DNA of 64,000 nt from contig NZ_BMVV01000002.1 in assembly GCF_014650895.1 (NCBI RefSeq), positions 532,204 through 596,203 of the forward strand, in the 5' to 3' direction. A model generated the notes under the pieces. It saw nothing but the letters and a program-made list of their open reading frames with translations. It was not told the DNA's origin and ran no database searches. Shown here piece by piece: positions 16,629-27,548 of the stretch. The DNA comes from Streptomyces omiyaensis. Lineage in GTDB: Bacteria > Actinomycetota > Actinomycetes > Streptomycetales > Streptomycetaceae. Position 1 is the first letter of the stretch. Each line of letters begins with the position of its first letter. The translations under genes and the position numbers were made by a program.

Positions 16629-17765
16629 ATGACCGCGTTCTCCCCCCTCTCCATCGGCCCGCACGTCGTGCAGCCGCCGGTGGTGCTCGCGCCCATGGCC
16701 GGCATCACCAACGCCCCCTTCCGCACCCTCTGCCGCGAGTTCAGCGGAGGCAAGGGCCTCTTCGTGAGCGAGATGATCACGACGCGGGCGCTGGTGGAGC
16801 GCAACGAGAAGACGATGCAGCTCATCCGCTTCGACGCGACGGAGCAGCCGCGGTCGATCCAGCTCTACGGGGTGGACCCGGTCACCGTCGGCAAGGCGGT
16901 GCGGATGATCGTCGACGAGGACCTCGCGGACCACATCGACCTGAACTTCGGCTGCCCGGTGCCGAAGGTCACCCGCAAGGGCGGCGGCTCGGCGCTGCCG
17001 TACAAGCGGCCGCTGCTGCGGGCGATCCTGCACGAGGCGGTGACGAACGCCGGGGACCTGCCGGTCACCATGAAGATGCGCAAGGGCATCGACGACGACC
17101 ACATCACCTACCTGGACGCGGGCCGGATCGCGGTCGAGGAGGGCGTGACGGCGATCGCCCTGCACGGGCGGACGGCGGCGCAGCACTACGGCGGCACGGC
17201 CGACTGGGACGCGATCGCGCGGCTCAAGGAGCACGTGCCGGAGATCCCGGTGCTGGGCAACGGCGACATCTGGTCGGCCGACGACGCCGTGCGGATGATG
17301 CGCGAGACCGGCTGCGACGGCGTGGTCGTGGGGCGCGGCTGCCTGGGCCGGCCGTGGCTCTTCGCGGACCTGGTGGCGGGCCTGGAGGGCACCGGGGGGT
17401 ACCGGACGCCGCCGCTGCGCGAGGTCGCGGACGTGATGGTGCGGCACGCGACGCTGCTGGGGGAGTGGCTGGGCGACGAGCAGCGGGGCGTCGTCGACTT
17501 CCGCAAGCACGTGGCCTGGTACCTGAAGGGCTTCTCGGTCGGTTCGGAGATGCGGAAGAAGCTGGCGGTCACCTCGTCCCTGGAGGCGCTGCGCGCTCAG
17601 TTGAGCGAGCTGGACCTGGACCAGCCGTGGCCGGTGGGCGCGGACGGCCCCCGGGGCCGTACGTCCGGAAACAACCGTGTCGTCCTGCCCGACGGCTGGC
17701 TGAAGGACCCCTACGACTGCGCCGGAGTGAGCGAGGACGCCGAGCTGGACACGTCCGGGGGCTGA
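16629..17765 (+). CDS. dusB: tRNA-dihydrouridine synthase
   Basis: FMN enzyme that reduces uridine in the tRNA D-loop with NADPH. The 378-residue protein shows VVLAPMAGITNAPFRTLCRE, then IDLNFGCPVPKVTRKGGGSAL, in which Cys of the GCP motif is the active-site acid, and the phosphate-binding GNGDIW and GVVVGRGCLGRPW. The C-terminal helical domain binds tRNA. GACAAT six bases before ATG 16629, without Shine-Dalgarno, suggests a leaderless mRNA. Confidence 0.93.
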   Translation: MTAFSPLSIGPHVVQPPVVLAPMAGITNAPFRTLCREFSGGKGLFVSEMITTRALVERNEKTMQLIRFDATEQPRSIQLYGVDPVTVGKAVRMIVDEDLADHIDLNFGCPVPKVTRKGGGSALPYKRPLLRAILHEAVTNAGDLPVTMKMRKGIDDDHITYLDAGRIAVEEGVTAIALHGRTAAQHYGGTADWDAIARLKEHVPEIPVLGNGDIWSADDAVRMMRETGCDGVVVGRGCLGRPWLFADLVAGLEGTGGYRTPPLREVADVMVRHATLLGEWLGDEQRGVVDFRKHVAWYLKGFSVGSEMRKKLAVTSSLEALRAQLSELDLDQPWPVGADGPRGRTSGNNRVVLPDGWLKDPYDCAGVSEDAELDTSGG

Positions 17766-17852
17766 GATTTTCGGCCTTCCGGGGGAGTGATCCTCGCCAC
17801 CCTTGAGGTGGGCGCCGCTCAGATGAGCAGGTTACGAAGGCTGCACCGCTTG

Positions 17853-17880
17853 AAGGGTGGCACTGGGTGCCACCCTTTTT
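17853..17880 (+). terminator. Rho-independent terminator of dusB
   Basis: A 10-bp stem AAGGGTGGCA/TGCCACCCTT (17853-17862 with 17868-17877), loop CTGGG, is followed by a run of Ts (17876-17880). Such a clear T tract is unusual in this GC-rich window. Confidence 0.85.
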
Positions 17881-17902
17881 GCGTTCAAGAGTTGAACGCA
17901 AA
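17878..17902. promoter_or_regulatory. 11-bp inverted repeat, operator or second hairpin
   Basis: TTTGCGTTCAA and TTGAACGCAAA form a perfect 11-bp inverted repeat around GAG, beginning in the T tract of the dusB terminator. It may be a tandem terminator, or a protein-binding site in the ppdK upstream region. The AT-rich arms favour the latter. Confidence 0.4.
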
Positions 17903-18121
17903 TGGGCGGGAAGGCTGCTCATGTGAGCGGATCGTCCCTGGATTGGGTCAAGCGGGCTTCGGGGCGTGAAAGCGGAAGCTTCACCTCGGTAACTTTCGAA
18001 GTGGGGGCGGACGGGTGGTTAAGACCGTGTGACCGGTAGGCGTACCTCCCCAGAAGCCTTCGATCTGGGTATGTTCCTCGCCGTCAGGGCAGCCAACCGA
18101 GTCGTCGAGGAGTCGAGACCC

Positions 18122-20833
<2,712 letters not shown>

Positions 20834-20930
20834 CCCGAGGGGCCCGCGGGCCCCGCGAAGCCCCCGGGGCCGCCGTCGGTCATCCCTTCCGTACCCTCAC
20901 CGGCGGACGGCGGTCCCGGATCCGAAAGAG

Positions 20931-20967
20931 ACGGGACGGACACCTTGTGCGGAGGTGTCCGTCCCGT
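20931..20967 (+). terminator. Terminator of ppdK
   Basis: A perfect 15-bp stem (20931-20945 with 20953-20967) has a 7-base loop and CGTTTTC after it. Confidence 0.8.
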
Positions 20968-20984
20968 CGTTTTCACGTCAGATT

Positions 20985-21089
20985 CATGCGCAATTACGTC
21001 CGCATTGAATTATTGGAAATTGAACGTCTGTGTTTGCGGCCGTTTCGGCTGCGGCCCCCGGATCCCCACCCGGGGGCCGCACCCTTTTT
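20985..21089 (+). ncRNA. Candidate small RNA: AT-rich island plus intrinsic terminator
   Basis: An AT-rich stretch (GAATTATTGGAAATTGAA at about 21006-21023) is followed by a second complete terminator: 11-bp stem 21051-21061 with 21070-21080, then T5 at 21085-21089. As ppdK already ends at the terminator at 20931-20967, this one needs its own transcript. A small RNA or very short gene is possible. No known RNA family was recognised. Confidence 0.3.
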
Positions 21090-21327
21090 CACGTGTCGGG
21101 CAGGTGAGCCGCAACCCTCGCCGACCGCCGCCGGACGGGCAAAGCCCCCCACGGTCTTCACCACGTCACCTCGGTCCTGAAGGTTTCCTGCCCGACCTGC
21201 ACAGCATTTCCGTTGGGCCCTGTTCGCCGCGATGCTTTTCAACTGTGGCTGAAACACCCTGGTAACGTGCAGTGATGGTGTGCATACTCGATCGCGGGGT
21301 GGTTGCGAGTGCACAGGTGGGGACTTC

Positions 21328-22353
21328 ATGCTTCGTATTCATTTCACCGCGGACGATCTGGTGGGGGTGCGGATCGCCGCCCGTCCTGACGTCCTGTGGG
21401 AAACGATTCTCAGCTTTCACCGTTTAAGGGACCGGCGCGGTCCCGTGGTGTTCGGCGGGTGGCGCACGGAAACGAGGGCGCGGCTCGGCGGGGAGACCAG
21501 GCTGCTCGCCGCGCTCGTCCCGAGCCGGGGCTATTTCCCCGACTTCCTCACCCCGGCGGAGGGACTCCACGGCCTCGACGACGGCCTCCAGGCGGTCCGC
21601 GCGACCGCTCCGGGCCGGCTCCGCTCGGAGCTCTCCCTGCTGGCCGCCGACCGGTCGGGCGGCCGCACGGTGCCGCACTCGCTGCGGGCCCTCGCCGACG
21701 GCGGCCCGGAGCCCTTCGACCGGCTGACGGGCGCGCTGCGGAGCTACCACCGGGCGGCCGTGGAGCCCTACTGGGCGCACATCAGGGCCCGGGTGGAGGC
21801 GGACCGGGCCCGGCGCGGCCGGGCCGTCCTGGACGGCGGTGCGGAGGAGCTGCTGGACTCGCTGCCGCCGATGCTGAGCTGGCGGGCGCCGGTCCTGGAG
21901 GCGGCCTACCCGGTCGACCGGGACGTGCACCTGGACGGGCGGGGGCTGCTGCTCCAGCCGTCGTACTTCTGCCGGGGGACGCCGGTGATGCTGCGCGACC
22001 CGGCGCTGCCGCCGGTGCTGGTCTACCCGGTGACCCACGGGGAGGCGCCGACGGTCCGCCCGCCGCGGGTCTCCTCGCTGGCGAAGCTGGTCGGCCAGAC
22101 CCGGGCGGAGGTCCTCCGGGCCATCGGGGACGGCGGGACGACGAGCGAGCTGGCCCGGCGGGCCGGGGTGTCGCTCGCCTCCGCCAGCCAGCACGCGGGC
22201 GTGCTGCGCGAGGCCGGTCTCATCGCCACCCTCCGGCACGGGAACGCGGTGCTGCACACGCTGACGCCGCTGGGCGCCGCCCTCCTGGGGGGAGGCGGGA
22301 CCCAGCGGCGGGAGGAGCGCTGTTACGCGCGGAACGGGCCGGTCACCTCGTAG
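21328..22353 (+). CDS. Winged-helix (ArsR-like) regulator with a TTA codon
   Basis: The 341-residue regulator carries its DNA-binding winged helix at the C-terminus: LAKLVGQTRAEVLRAIGDG, then TTSELARRAGVSLASASQHA and VLREAGLIATLRHGNAVLHT. The long N-terminal region (about 250 residues) resembles the actinobacterial domain I recall as DUF5937. Codon 33 is TTA (21424-21426), very rare in Streptomyces and read by the bldA tRNA, so expression may be tied to development. ATG 21328 follows GGTGGGGA. The last 31 bases overlap the 3' end of the convergent phosphatase gene. Confidence 0.78.
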   Translation: MLRIHFTADDLVGVRIAARPDVLWETILSFHRLRDRRGPVVFGGWRTETRARLGGETRLLAALVPSRGYFPDFLTPAEGLHGLDDGLQAVRATAPGRLRSELSLLAADRSGGRTVPHSLRALADGGPEPFDRLTGALRSYHRAAVEPYWAHIRARVEADRARRGRAVLDGGAEELLDSLPPMLSWRAPVLEAAYPVDRDVHLDGRGLLLQPSYFCRGTPVMLRDPALPPVLVYPVTHGEAPTVRPPRVSSLAKLVGQTRAEVLRAIGDGGTTSELARRAGVSLASASQHAGVLREAGLIATLRHGNAVLHTLTPLGAALLGGGGTQRREERCYARNGPVTS

Positions 22354-23483
22354 GTGATGCCGCCCGAGGAGCTGCCCGAGGTGCCGCGCTGGCTGGAGAA
22401 GTACAGCCGCGTGCCGTCGGGCGAGAAGGCCGGTCCGGTGATCTCGGAACCGGACTGGCCGGTGATCCGCAGGAAGGGCGCGACGGTGTCGTCCGGCGTG
22501 ATCAGGCAGATCTCCATGTTGCCGCCGTCCTCGGCGACGTAGAGGTCGCCGGAGGAGGCGCCGGTGACGTTGTCCACGCCGGTGAGCGGAGCGGCGCCGC
22601 CGGGCACCAGCGAGTCGTCGTAGGCGAGCTCGTAGGTGCTGTTCGTGAGGTTCAGCTGCCAGAGGCGGTTGTCGCCCTTGGTGGTGAACCAGACCTTGTC
22701 GTCGGCGTAGTGGCAGCCCTCGCCGCCGCTGAACTTCTTCGCGCCGGAGACCTGGCTGCGGGTGGTGGTCGGGGAGCCGTCCGGGTCCGGCACGTTCTGC
22801 CAGGTGAAGGAGCCGGAGGTGGCCGTGCCGGCCTTGAGGACCTGGAGGGTGCCCGAGGAGAGGTTGCCCCAGGTGGACGGGACGAAGCGGTAGAAGCAGC
22901 CGTCGGTCTCGTCCTCGGTCAGGTAGACGACCTTGCGGACCGGGTCGGCGGCGGCCGCCTCGTGCTTGAAGCGGCCCATGGCGTCGCGGCGGACCGCCGC
23001 GTTCACGCCGTAGGGGTCGGTCTCGTAGACGTAGCCGAGGCTGACCTCCTCGCAGGAGAGCCAGGTGTTCCACGGGGTCTTGCCGCCGGCGCAGTTCTGC
23101 CGGGTGTTCGAGAGGATCCGGTACGCGCCGGTGACGGTGCCGGTGGCGCCGAACCTCAGGGCGCTCGCGCCGCCGCTCGGGTTGATCTCCGAGTTGGAGA
23201 CGTAGATCCACCCGGTGCCGTCGGCGTAGCAGGCGCCGCCGTCGGGGGCGTTGTGCCAGGTGTACGAGGTGCCGGGGACGGTCTGTCCCGAGCGGGCGAC
23301 GATCCGGCTGGTGAAGCCGGCCGGCAGCAGGATGCCGTTCGCGTCCGCCGCGCCGAGCGCCCCGTAGGGCCCGGCGCCGGGCTGGGCGGGGGCCGCGTAG
23401 GCGGCGCCCCGCATCAGGGTGCCGCCGAAGGCGGCCGCCGACGTGCCGATGACCGCTCCGCGCAGGAAACTGCGTCGCTCCAC
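22323..23483 (-). CDS. PhoX-type phosphatase (DUF839), Tat-secreted
   Basis: The 386-residue protein begins MERRSFLRGAVIGTSAAAFG, a twin-arginine signal ending at AYAAPA, so it is exported folded. The rest is a beta-propeller with WNTWLSCEEV, VYLTEDETDGCFYRF, FSGGEGCHYADDKVWFTTKG and LYVAEDGGNMEI, the acidic motifs that bind calcium and iron in PhoX-like phosphatases. It probably releases phosphate from organic esters outside the cell. The 3' end overlaps the convergent regulator gene by 31 bases. Confidence 0.85.
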   Translation of the reverse strand: MERRSFLRGAVIGTSAAAFGGTLMRGAAYAAPAQPGAGPYGALGAADANGILLPAGFTSRIVARSGQTVPGTSYTWHNAPDGGACYADGTGWIYVSNSEINPSGGASALRFGATGTVTGAYRILSNTRQNCAGGKTPWNTWLSCEEVSLGYVYETDPYGVNAAVRRDAMGRFKHEAAAADPVRKVVYLTEDETDGCFYRFVPSTWGNLSSGTLQVLKAGTATSGSFTWQNVPDPDGSPTTTRSQVSGAKKFSGGEGCHYADDKVWFTTKGDNRLWQLNLTNSTYELAYDDSLVPGGAAPLTGVDNVTGASSGDLYVAEDGGNMEICLITPDDTVAPFLRITGQSGSEITGPAFSPDGTRLYFSSQRGTSGSSSGGITYEVTGPFRA

Positions 23484-23709
23484 GTCTTCTCTCCAGGGGT
23501 GTGGTGACCGCCCGCCGCACGGTCAGCGGCGGGGCCGCGCGGAGAGTGAACCTAGGAGCCGGGAGTTGACTGGGCATCAACAACCGGTGACGGGGAGGGG
23601 GCGGCTACGGGGCGGCGGGGGTGAGCCCCGCGCGGACGGCGGGGCGCCCGCCCGCGGGGCGGGACCTTCGGCACTGGGGGCGGCGGGCCCGGCCCGGCAG
23701 ACTGGACGC

Positions 23710-24177
23710 ATGCGCGAGACCCGGGAGCTCACCGACATCGGCGGCCGCGACGACCTCGACGTGCTGCTGCGCCGCTTCTACGCGGCGGCCTTCGCCGACC
23801 CCCTCATCGGCCCGTTCTTCACCGAGGTCGCCGGCACGGACCTGGAGGTCCACCTGCCGCGCATCACCGACTTCTGGGAGCGCGCCCTCTTCCGCACCGC
23901 CCCCTACGGGCGGGACGCCTTCGCCCCGCACGCCGCCCTGCACTCCGTCCGCCCGCTCACCCCCGCCCACTTCGGGCGCTGGGTGCAGCTCTGGCACGCC
24001 ACTGTCGACGGGCTCCACCGGGGACTGCTGGCGGACCGGGCCAGGATGACGGGGGAGCGGATCGCCGTCTCGATGCTGAAGCGGCTCGGCGGCCCCGGAG
24101 CGGAGGCCGCGGCGGCGACCGGCGGGACCGGCGGTTTCGTCCCGCTGGCGGCGCTCACCCTGCGCGCGGCGGCCTGA
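23710..24177 (+). CDS. Truncated haemoglobin, group III-like
   Basis: The 155-residue globin has the short 2-over-2 pattern: LDVLLRRFYAAAFADPLIGPFF, then HLPRITDFWERALF and a region with candidate proximal His residues (HAALHSVRPLTPAHFGRWVQLW). The motif order resembles group III globins. Likely roles are binding of oxygen or NO or a redox task. CAGACT lies six bases before ATG 23710 with no Shine-Dalgarno, suggesting a leaderless mRNA. A low-complexity Ala/Gly tail follows residue 130. Confidence 0.82.
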   Translation: MRETRELTDIGGRDDLDVLLRRFYAAAFADPLIGPFFTEVAGTDLEVHLPRITDFWERALFRTAPYGRDAFAPHAALHSVRPLTPAHFGRWVQLWHATVDGLHRGLLADRARMTGERIAVSMLKRLGGPGAEAAAATGGTGGFVPLAALTLRAAA

Positions 24178-24269
24178 GCCGGAAGAATCCTCCGGCGGAG
24201 CGATGAGTTCGGGCCGGCCGGTCCGTCTTACCTCTCGACAGCACCGCACGACGGAGAAGAGAGCACGCC

Positions 24270-24683
24270 ATGGCCCCGCAGATGATCTTCGTGAACCTGC
24301 CCGTGAAGGACCTCGCCACGAGCCGCGCCTTCTACGAGAAGCTCGGGTACACGATCAACCCGCAGTTCAGCGACGACAGCACGGCCTGTGTGGTGATCGG
24401 CGACACCATCTTCGTCATGCTGCTCACCGGGGAGAAGTTCGCCACCTTCACCGCCCCCGGCAAGGAGGTCGCCGACGCCGCCGCCACCACCCAGGTGCTG
24501 CTCACGCTCAACGCGGAGAGCCGCGAGAAGGCCGACGAGCTGGCCGACCGGGCCCTGGAGGCGGGCGGCGCGCCGGCGAAGGAGCCGATGGACATGGGCT
24601 TCATGTACGGCCGCTCCTTCGCCGACCCGGACGGCCACCACTGGGAGGTCTTCTGGATGGACCCGGCCACGACGCAGGGCTGA
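24270..24683 (+). CDS. VOC-superfamily (glyoxalase/bleomycin-resistance-like) protein
   Basis: The 137-residue, single-domain VOC protein has paired beta-alpha-beta-beta-beta modules: MIFVNLPVKDLATSRAFYEKLGY starts the first, and FMYGRSFADPDGHHWEVFWMD ends the second, with a Glu at the usual metal-ligand position. The group without a resolved substrate is often labelled lactoylglutathione lyase-like. GGAGAAGAGAG before ATG 24270 is a good ribosome site. It is convergent with the SDR gene. Confidence 0.85.
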   Translation: MAPQMIFVNLPVKDLATSRAFYEKLGYTINPQFSDDSTACVVIGDTIFVMLLTGEKFATFTAPGKEVADAAATTQVLLTLNAESREKADELADRALEAGGAPAKEPMDMGFMYGRSFADPDGHHWEVFWMDPATTQG

Positions 24684-24701
24684 GGGCCCTCGTGGGCGGG
24701 C

Positions 24702-25463
24702 TCAGGCGGAGACGCCGCCGTCGACCACCAGGTCGGTGCCGACGGTCGAGCCCGCCGCGTCCGAGGCGAGGTACAGCACCGCCGCCGCCACCTCCGCCGC
24801 CGAGGAGATCCGGCCGAGCGGCGACTGCTCCTTCATCCGGACCTCCCGCCCGGCCTCCGTCTCGCCGGGCAGCAGCGACATCGCGGACTCGGCGGCGCCC
24901 GGGCTGACCGCGTTGATCCGGACCCCGTCGCCGATGTGGTCGAGGGCGGCGGCGCGGGTGAGCGCCGAGACGGCCGCCTTGGAGACCTGGTAGCCGAAGA
25001 GGCCGGGGAGGCGGACGTGCGGACCCAGGTTGGACGAGACGTTGACGATCGCGCCCCCGCCGTGCGCCCGCATGTGGGCGACCTCGGCCTGGAGGGCGTG
25101 CAGGACGCCGGTCACGTTGGTGTCGAGCAGCGCCCGCCAGTCGTCGAGCGGGAAGTCGGCGGCGCTGTGCCCGCCCCGGAAGATCCCCGCGTTGTTCACG
25201 GCGACGTCGAGTCCGCCGTAGGTCTCCACCGTCCGCCGGACCAGCGCGCGGGTGGACTCCGGGTCCGTCACGTCGGCGGTGACGGCGGTGGCGGTGCCGC
25301 CCTCGGACCGGATCAGTGCGGCGGTCTCCCCGACGGTCGCGGCGGTGCGGCCGGCGACGACCACCCGCCCGCCCTCGGCGGCGAAGGCGCGGGCGGTCTC
25401 GCGGCCGAGGCCGGAGCCGGCGCCGGTGACGAGGACGACGCGGCCGGTGAAACGTGCGGTCAT
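24702..25463 (-). CDS. Short-chain dehydrogenase/reductase
   Basis: NAD(P)-dependent oxidoreductase of 253 residues. The cofactor motif TGAGSGLGRETA, NNAG, the catalytic Ser region IVNVSSNLG, and YQVSK with active-site Tyr and Lys are all present; the end SDAAGSTVGTDLVVDGG is typical of the classical SDR group. GGGGAG six bases before ATG 25463 fixes the start. It lies 23 bases after the MFS exporter on the same strand, so both are probably controlled by the TetR gene upstream. Confidence 0.9.
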   Translation of the reverse strand: MTARFTGRVVLVTGAGSGLGRETARAFAAEGGRVVVAGRTAATVGETAALIRSEGGTATAVTADVTDPESTRALVRRTVETYGGLDVAVNNAGIFRGGHSAADFPLDDWRALLDTNVTGVLHALQAEVAHMRAHGGGAIVNVSSNLGPHVRLPGLFGYQVSKAAVSALTRAAALDHIGDGVRINAVSPGAAESAMSLLPGETEAGREVRMKEQSPLGRISSAAEVAAAVLYLASDAAGSTVGTDLVVDGGVSA

Positions 25464-25486
25464 GGGAACTCCCCTGGAGGCGTGGG

Positions 25487-26860
25487 TCACGTGGCGAGGC
25501 GGACGGTGAGGAGGGCGAGGCCGGCGAAGAGCGCGGCCGCCGCGGCGAGCGGCGCGCTGTCGCCGCCGAGGGTGAGCAGGGCGGCGAAGAGCACGGTCGG
25601 CCCGAGCTCCATCGCCGTGTTCAGGACGCCGCCGGCGAGCCCGGCCCGGTCGGCCCCCACCCGCTCGGTGGCGAGGACGGCGGCGCCCGCGAAGGAGAGC
25701 GCCCCGCCGGCCGGCAGCAGGAGCAGCCCCGGCAGCAGCCCGTACGCGTAGGGCGCGGCCGGGTCCGCGGCGCCGGCCGCGAGCAGCGCGAGCCCGGCGG
25801 CGGCGGTGCCCAGTCCGGCGGTGGTGACCCGGGCGGGCCCGAACCGCGCGAGCAGCGGCCCGGCGGCGCGGCCCGCGCCGAGCAGCGCGGCGGCGAAGGG
25901 CACGAAGGCGCCCGAGGTGAGCAGCGCCGACCAGCCGCGCCCGTGCTGGAGGGAGAGCGAGAGCAGGACGAAGACGGTGGCCGTGCCGGCGGCGGTGAGC
26001 GCGATCGCGGCGAGCCCGAGGAGCCGTCGCCGGTCGCGCAGGAAGTCCGGCGGGAGCAGCGGGTCGGCGGTCCGCCGCTCGGTGCGGGCGAAGACGGCGA
26101 GCAGGGCGAGGCCGGTGAGCAGCGGTACGAGGACGGGCGCGGAGCCCCACGGGTGGGCGTCGGTCAGCACCAGTCCGGTGCTGGCGAGGGCGATCCCGGC
26201 GGTGGCGAGGAGCGCGCCCGGCAGGTCCAGGGCGCGCTCGGCGCCGGGCGGGGTGGCGGGCAGCAGCCGGGGCGCGAGGAGCAGCGCGGCGACGGCGACG
26301 GCGACCGGCACGGCGAAGGAGGCGCGCCAGGAGAGGGCGGCGGTGAGGACGCCGGAGAGCAGGTTCCCGGCGGTGGCGCCCAGGACGGAGAGCCCGCCCC
26401 AGGTGCCCATCGCCCGCCCGTAGGCGGCCGGTTCGGGGTGGAGGGCGCGCAGCGCGCCCATCGCCGCGGGGGCGACGAGCGCGGCGCCCGCGCCCTGGGC
26501 GAAGCGGGCCGCGAGCAGGGTGCCGTACCCGGGTGCGAAGGGAGCGAGGGCGGAGGCGGCGGCGAAGAGGAGCAGGCCCGCGGTGAGCGCCCGGCGCGCG
26601 CCGTACCGGTCGGCGAGCCGTCCGCCGAGCAGCAGCAGCCCGGCGAAGGAGAGTCCGTAGGCGGCGCCGAGGAGGATCAGCCCGCTCCGGTCGAGGCCGA
26701 AGGCGGCGCCGATCCGGGGGAGCGGGACGGCGAGCGAGGCGAGCGTGAAGATGAGCGTCGCCTGCACGGTCCCGAGGAGCGCGAACCCCCGGCGGACGCC
26801 CCGGGGGTCCGCCGGGGCGGCGGGTGCCGCGGTCGCCGTGGTCCTTCCGTACGTCGTCAT
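25487..26860 (-). CDS. MFS drug-exporter-like permease (DHA2/14-helix type)
   Basis: Membrane transporter of 457 residues with about 13-14 hydrophobic segments. LLLLGGRLADRYGARRAL is the MFS loop 2-3 motif and RFAQGAGAALVAPAAMGALRAL matches motif C of EmrB/QacA drug exporters. The protein probably exports a toxic compound by proton antiport. ATG 26860 follows GGGGGAC; ATG 26872 is an alternative. The 20-bp element at 26877-26896, nearly identical to that before the TetR gene, overlaps its promoter. Confidence 0.88.
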   Translation of the reverse strand: MTTYGRTTATAAPAAPADPRGVRRGFALLGTVQATLIFTLASLAVPLPRIGAAFGLDRSGLILLGAAYGLSFAGLLLLGGRLADRYGARRALTAGLLLFAAASALAPFAPGYGTLLAARFAQGAGAALVAPAAMGALRALHPEPAAYGRAMGTWGGLSVLGATAGNLLSGVLTAALSWRASFAVPVAVAVAALLLAPRLLPATPPGAERALDLPGALLATAGIALASTGLVLTDAHPWGSAPVLVPLLTGLALLAVFARTERRTADPLLPPDFLRDRRRLLGLAAIALTAAGTATVFVLLSLSLQHGRGWSALLTSGAFVPFAAALLGAGRAAGPLLARFGPARVTTAGLGTAAAGLALLAAGAADPAAPYAYGLLPGLLLLPAGGALSFAGAAVLATERVGADRAGLAGGVLNTAMELGPTVLFAALLTLGGDSAPLAAAAALFAGLALLTVRLAT

Positions 26861-26876
26861 GCCGTCCCCCATCTGT

Positions 26877-26896
26877 ACTTGACCGTACATTCCAGA
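26877..26896 (+). promoter_or_regulatory. TetR operator copy 2 (before the MFS gene)
   Basis: ACTTGACCGTACATTCCAGA matches 17 of 20 positions of the element at 27549-27568 (read on the minus strand). The two are in opposite orientations relative to transcription. It sits directly upstream of the MFS start, where a bound repressor would block the promoter. Confidence 0.75.
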
Positions 26897-26907
26897 ATCA
26901 CCCCCGG

Positions 26908-26930
26908 AAAAAGGCGCCCCGAAGGGCGCC
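26908..26930 (-). terminator. Rho-independent terminator of the TetR gene
   Basis: On the minus strand a 7-bp stem (26930-26924 with 26919-26913), with a four-base loop, is followed by T5 (26912-26908). It starts 16 bases after the TetR stop codon and separates TetR from MFS-SDR transcription. Confidence 0.8.
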
Positions 26931-26945
26931 CGTCCCCGTGGCCGC

Positions 26946-27530
26946 TCAGTCCAGCAGCCGCAGGGCCTCCTCCGCCGCGTCCCGGACCCTGGCCGGGTCC
27001 GTCGACGCCTTGCCGACCACCCGGATCCCCTGGAGCAGGACCAGGAGCATCCGGGAGAGGGTGCGCGGATCGCGCCCCTCCGGCAGCTCGCCCCGGGCGC
27101 GGGCCCGGGTGAGCGACGCGTACAGCAGGGTCTCGATCTGCTCCCAGCTCAGCTCGACCCGGTGGGCCACCACCGGGTCGCGCGGGGCCAGTTCCGCCGC
27201 CGAGTTGGTGACCAGGCAGCCCCTCAGGCGCTCGCCCTCCGCCGCCGCCTCCGCGGCGAAGCGGCGGACCAGCGCCCGCACGGCCGGCAGGGCCGGGCCG
27301 GGCGCGGACAGCTCCTCGACGAGTCCCGGGTCCCGGGTCTCCAGGTAGCGCTCCAGCGCCTTCAGGTAGAGCTCGTGCTTGTTGCCGAAGGTCGCGTAGA
27401 TGCTGGCCCGGCCGATCCCGAGGCGCTCCACGAGGTCCGCCATCGACGTCGCCTCATAGCCGCGCTCCCAGAACAGGTCGAGTGCCGCCTGGAGCGCGGC
27501 CTCGGGGTCGAATTCCTTGGTCCTGGCCAC
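26946..27530 (-). CDS. TetR-family repressor of the MFS-SDR unit
   Basis: The 194-residue repressor has its HTH at residues 9-50 (EAALQAALDLFWERGYEATS, LVERLGIGRASIYATFGNKH), in the AcrR/YcdC-like style. GTG 27530 is supported by TACGGT six bases upstream and TTGACC 18 bases before that, a leaderless promoter overlapped by the operator at 27549-27568. This indicates autorepression. The same element precedes the MFS gene, so this protein very probably controls MFS and SDR. The inducer is unknown. Confidence 0.88.
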   Translation of the reverse strand: MARTKEFDPEAALQAALDLFWERGYEATSMADLVERLGIGRASIYATFGNKHELYLKALERYLETRDPGLVEELSAPGPALPAVRALVRRFAAEAAAEGERLRGCLVTNSAAELAPRDPVVAHRVELSWEQIETLLYASLTRARARGELPEGRDPRTLSRMLLVLLQGIRVVGKASTDPARVRDAAEEALRLLD

Positions 27531-27548
27531 GAGGGGACCGTACGCCGA

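Larger units (their letters stand above)
17766..18121. other. Non-coding region between dusB and ppdK
   Basis: This 356-base region holds the intrinsic terminator at 17853-17880 and a second, AT-richer hairpin directly after it. The last 120 bases probably hold the ppdK promoter and leader. I see no gene in it. Confidence 0.6.
20834..21327. other. Non-coding region with two terminators and an AT-rich island
   Basis: This 494-base region holds the ppdK terminator (20931-20967), an AT-rich island (about 20985-21045), a second T-tailed terminator (21051-21089) and the upstream region of the winged-helix regulator. It may carry a small RNA gene between the two terminators. Short frames here have no start signals. 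Confidence 0.5.

Noticed and set aside
23484..23600. Possible PHO box before the PhoX-type phosphatase gene
   Set aside because: Only one GTTCACT-like unit is seen (minus strand, near 23550) and the next similar heptamer is 19 bases away instead of 11 or 22, so the PhoP repeat pattern is not met.
24702..27530. MFS-SDR-TetR as part of a biosynthetic gene cluster
   Set aside because: No synthase, carrier protein or tailoring set is nearby; a detoxification unit explains it better.
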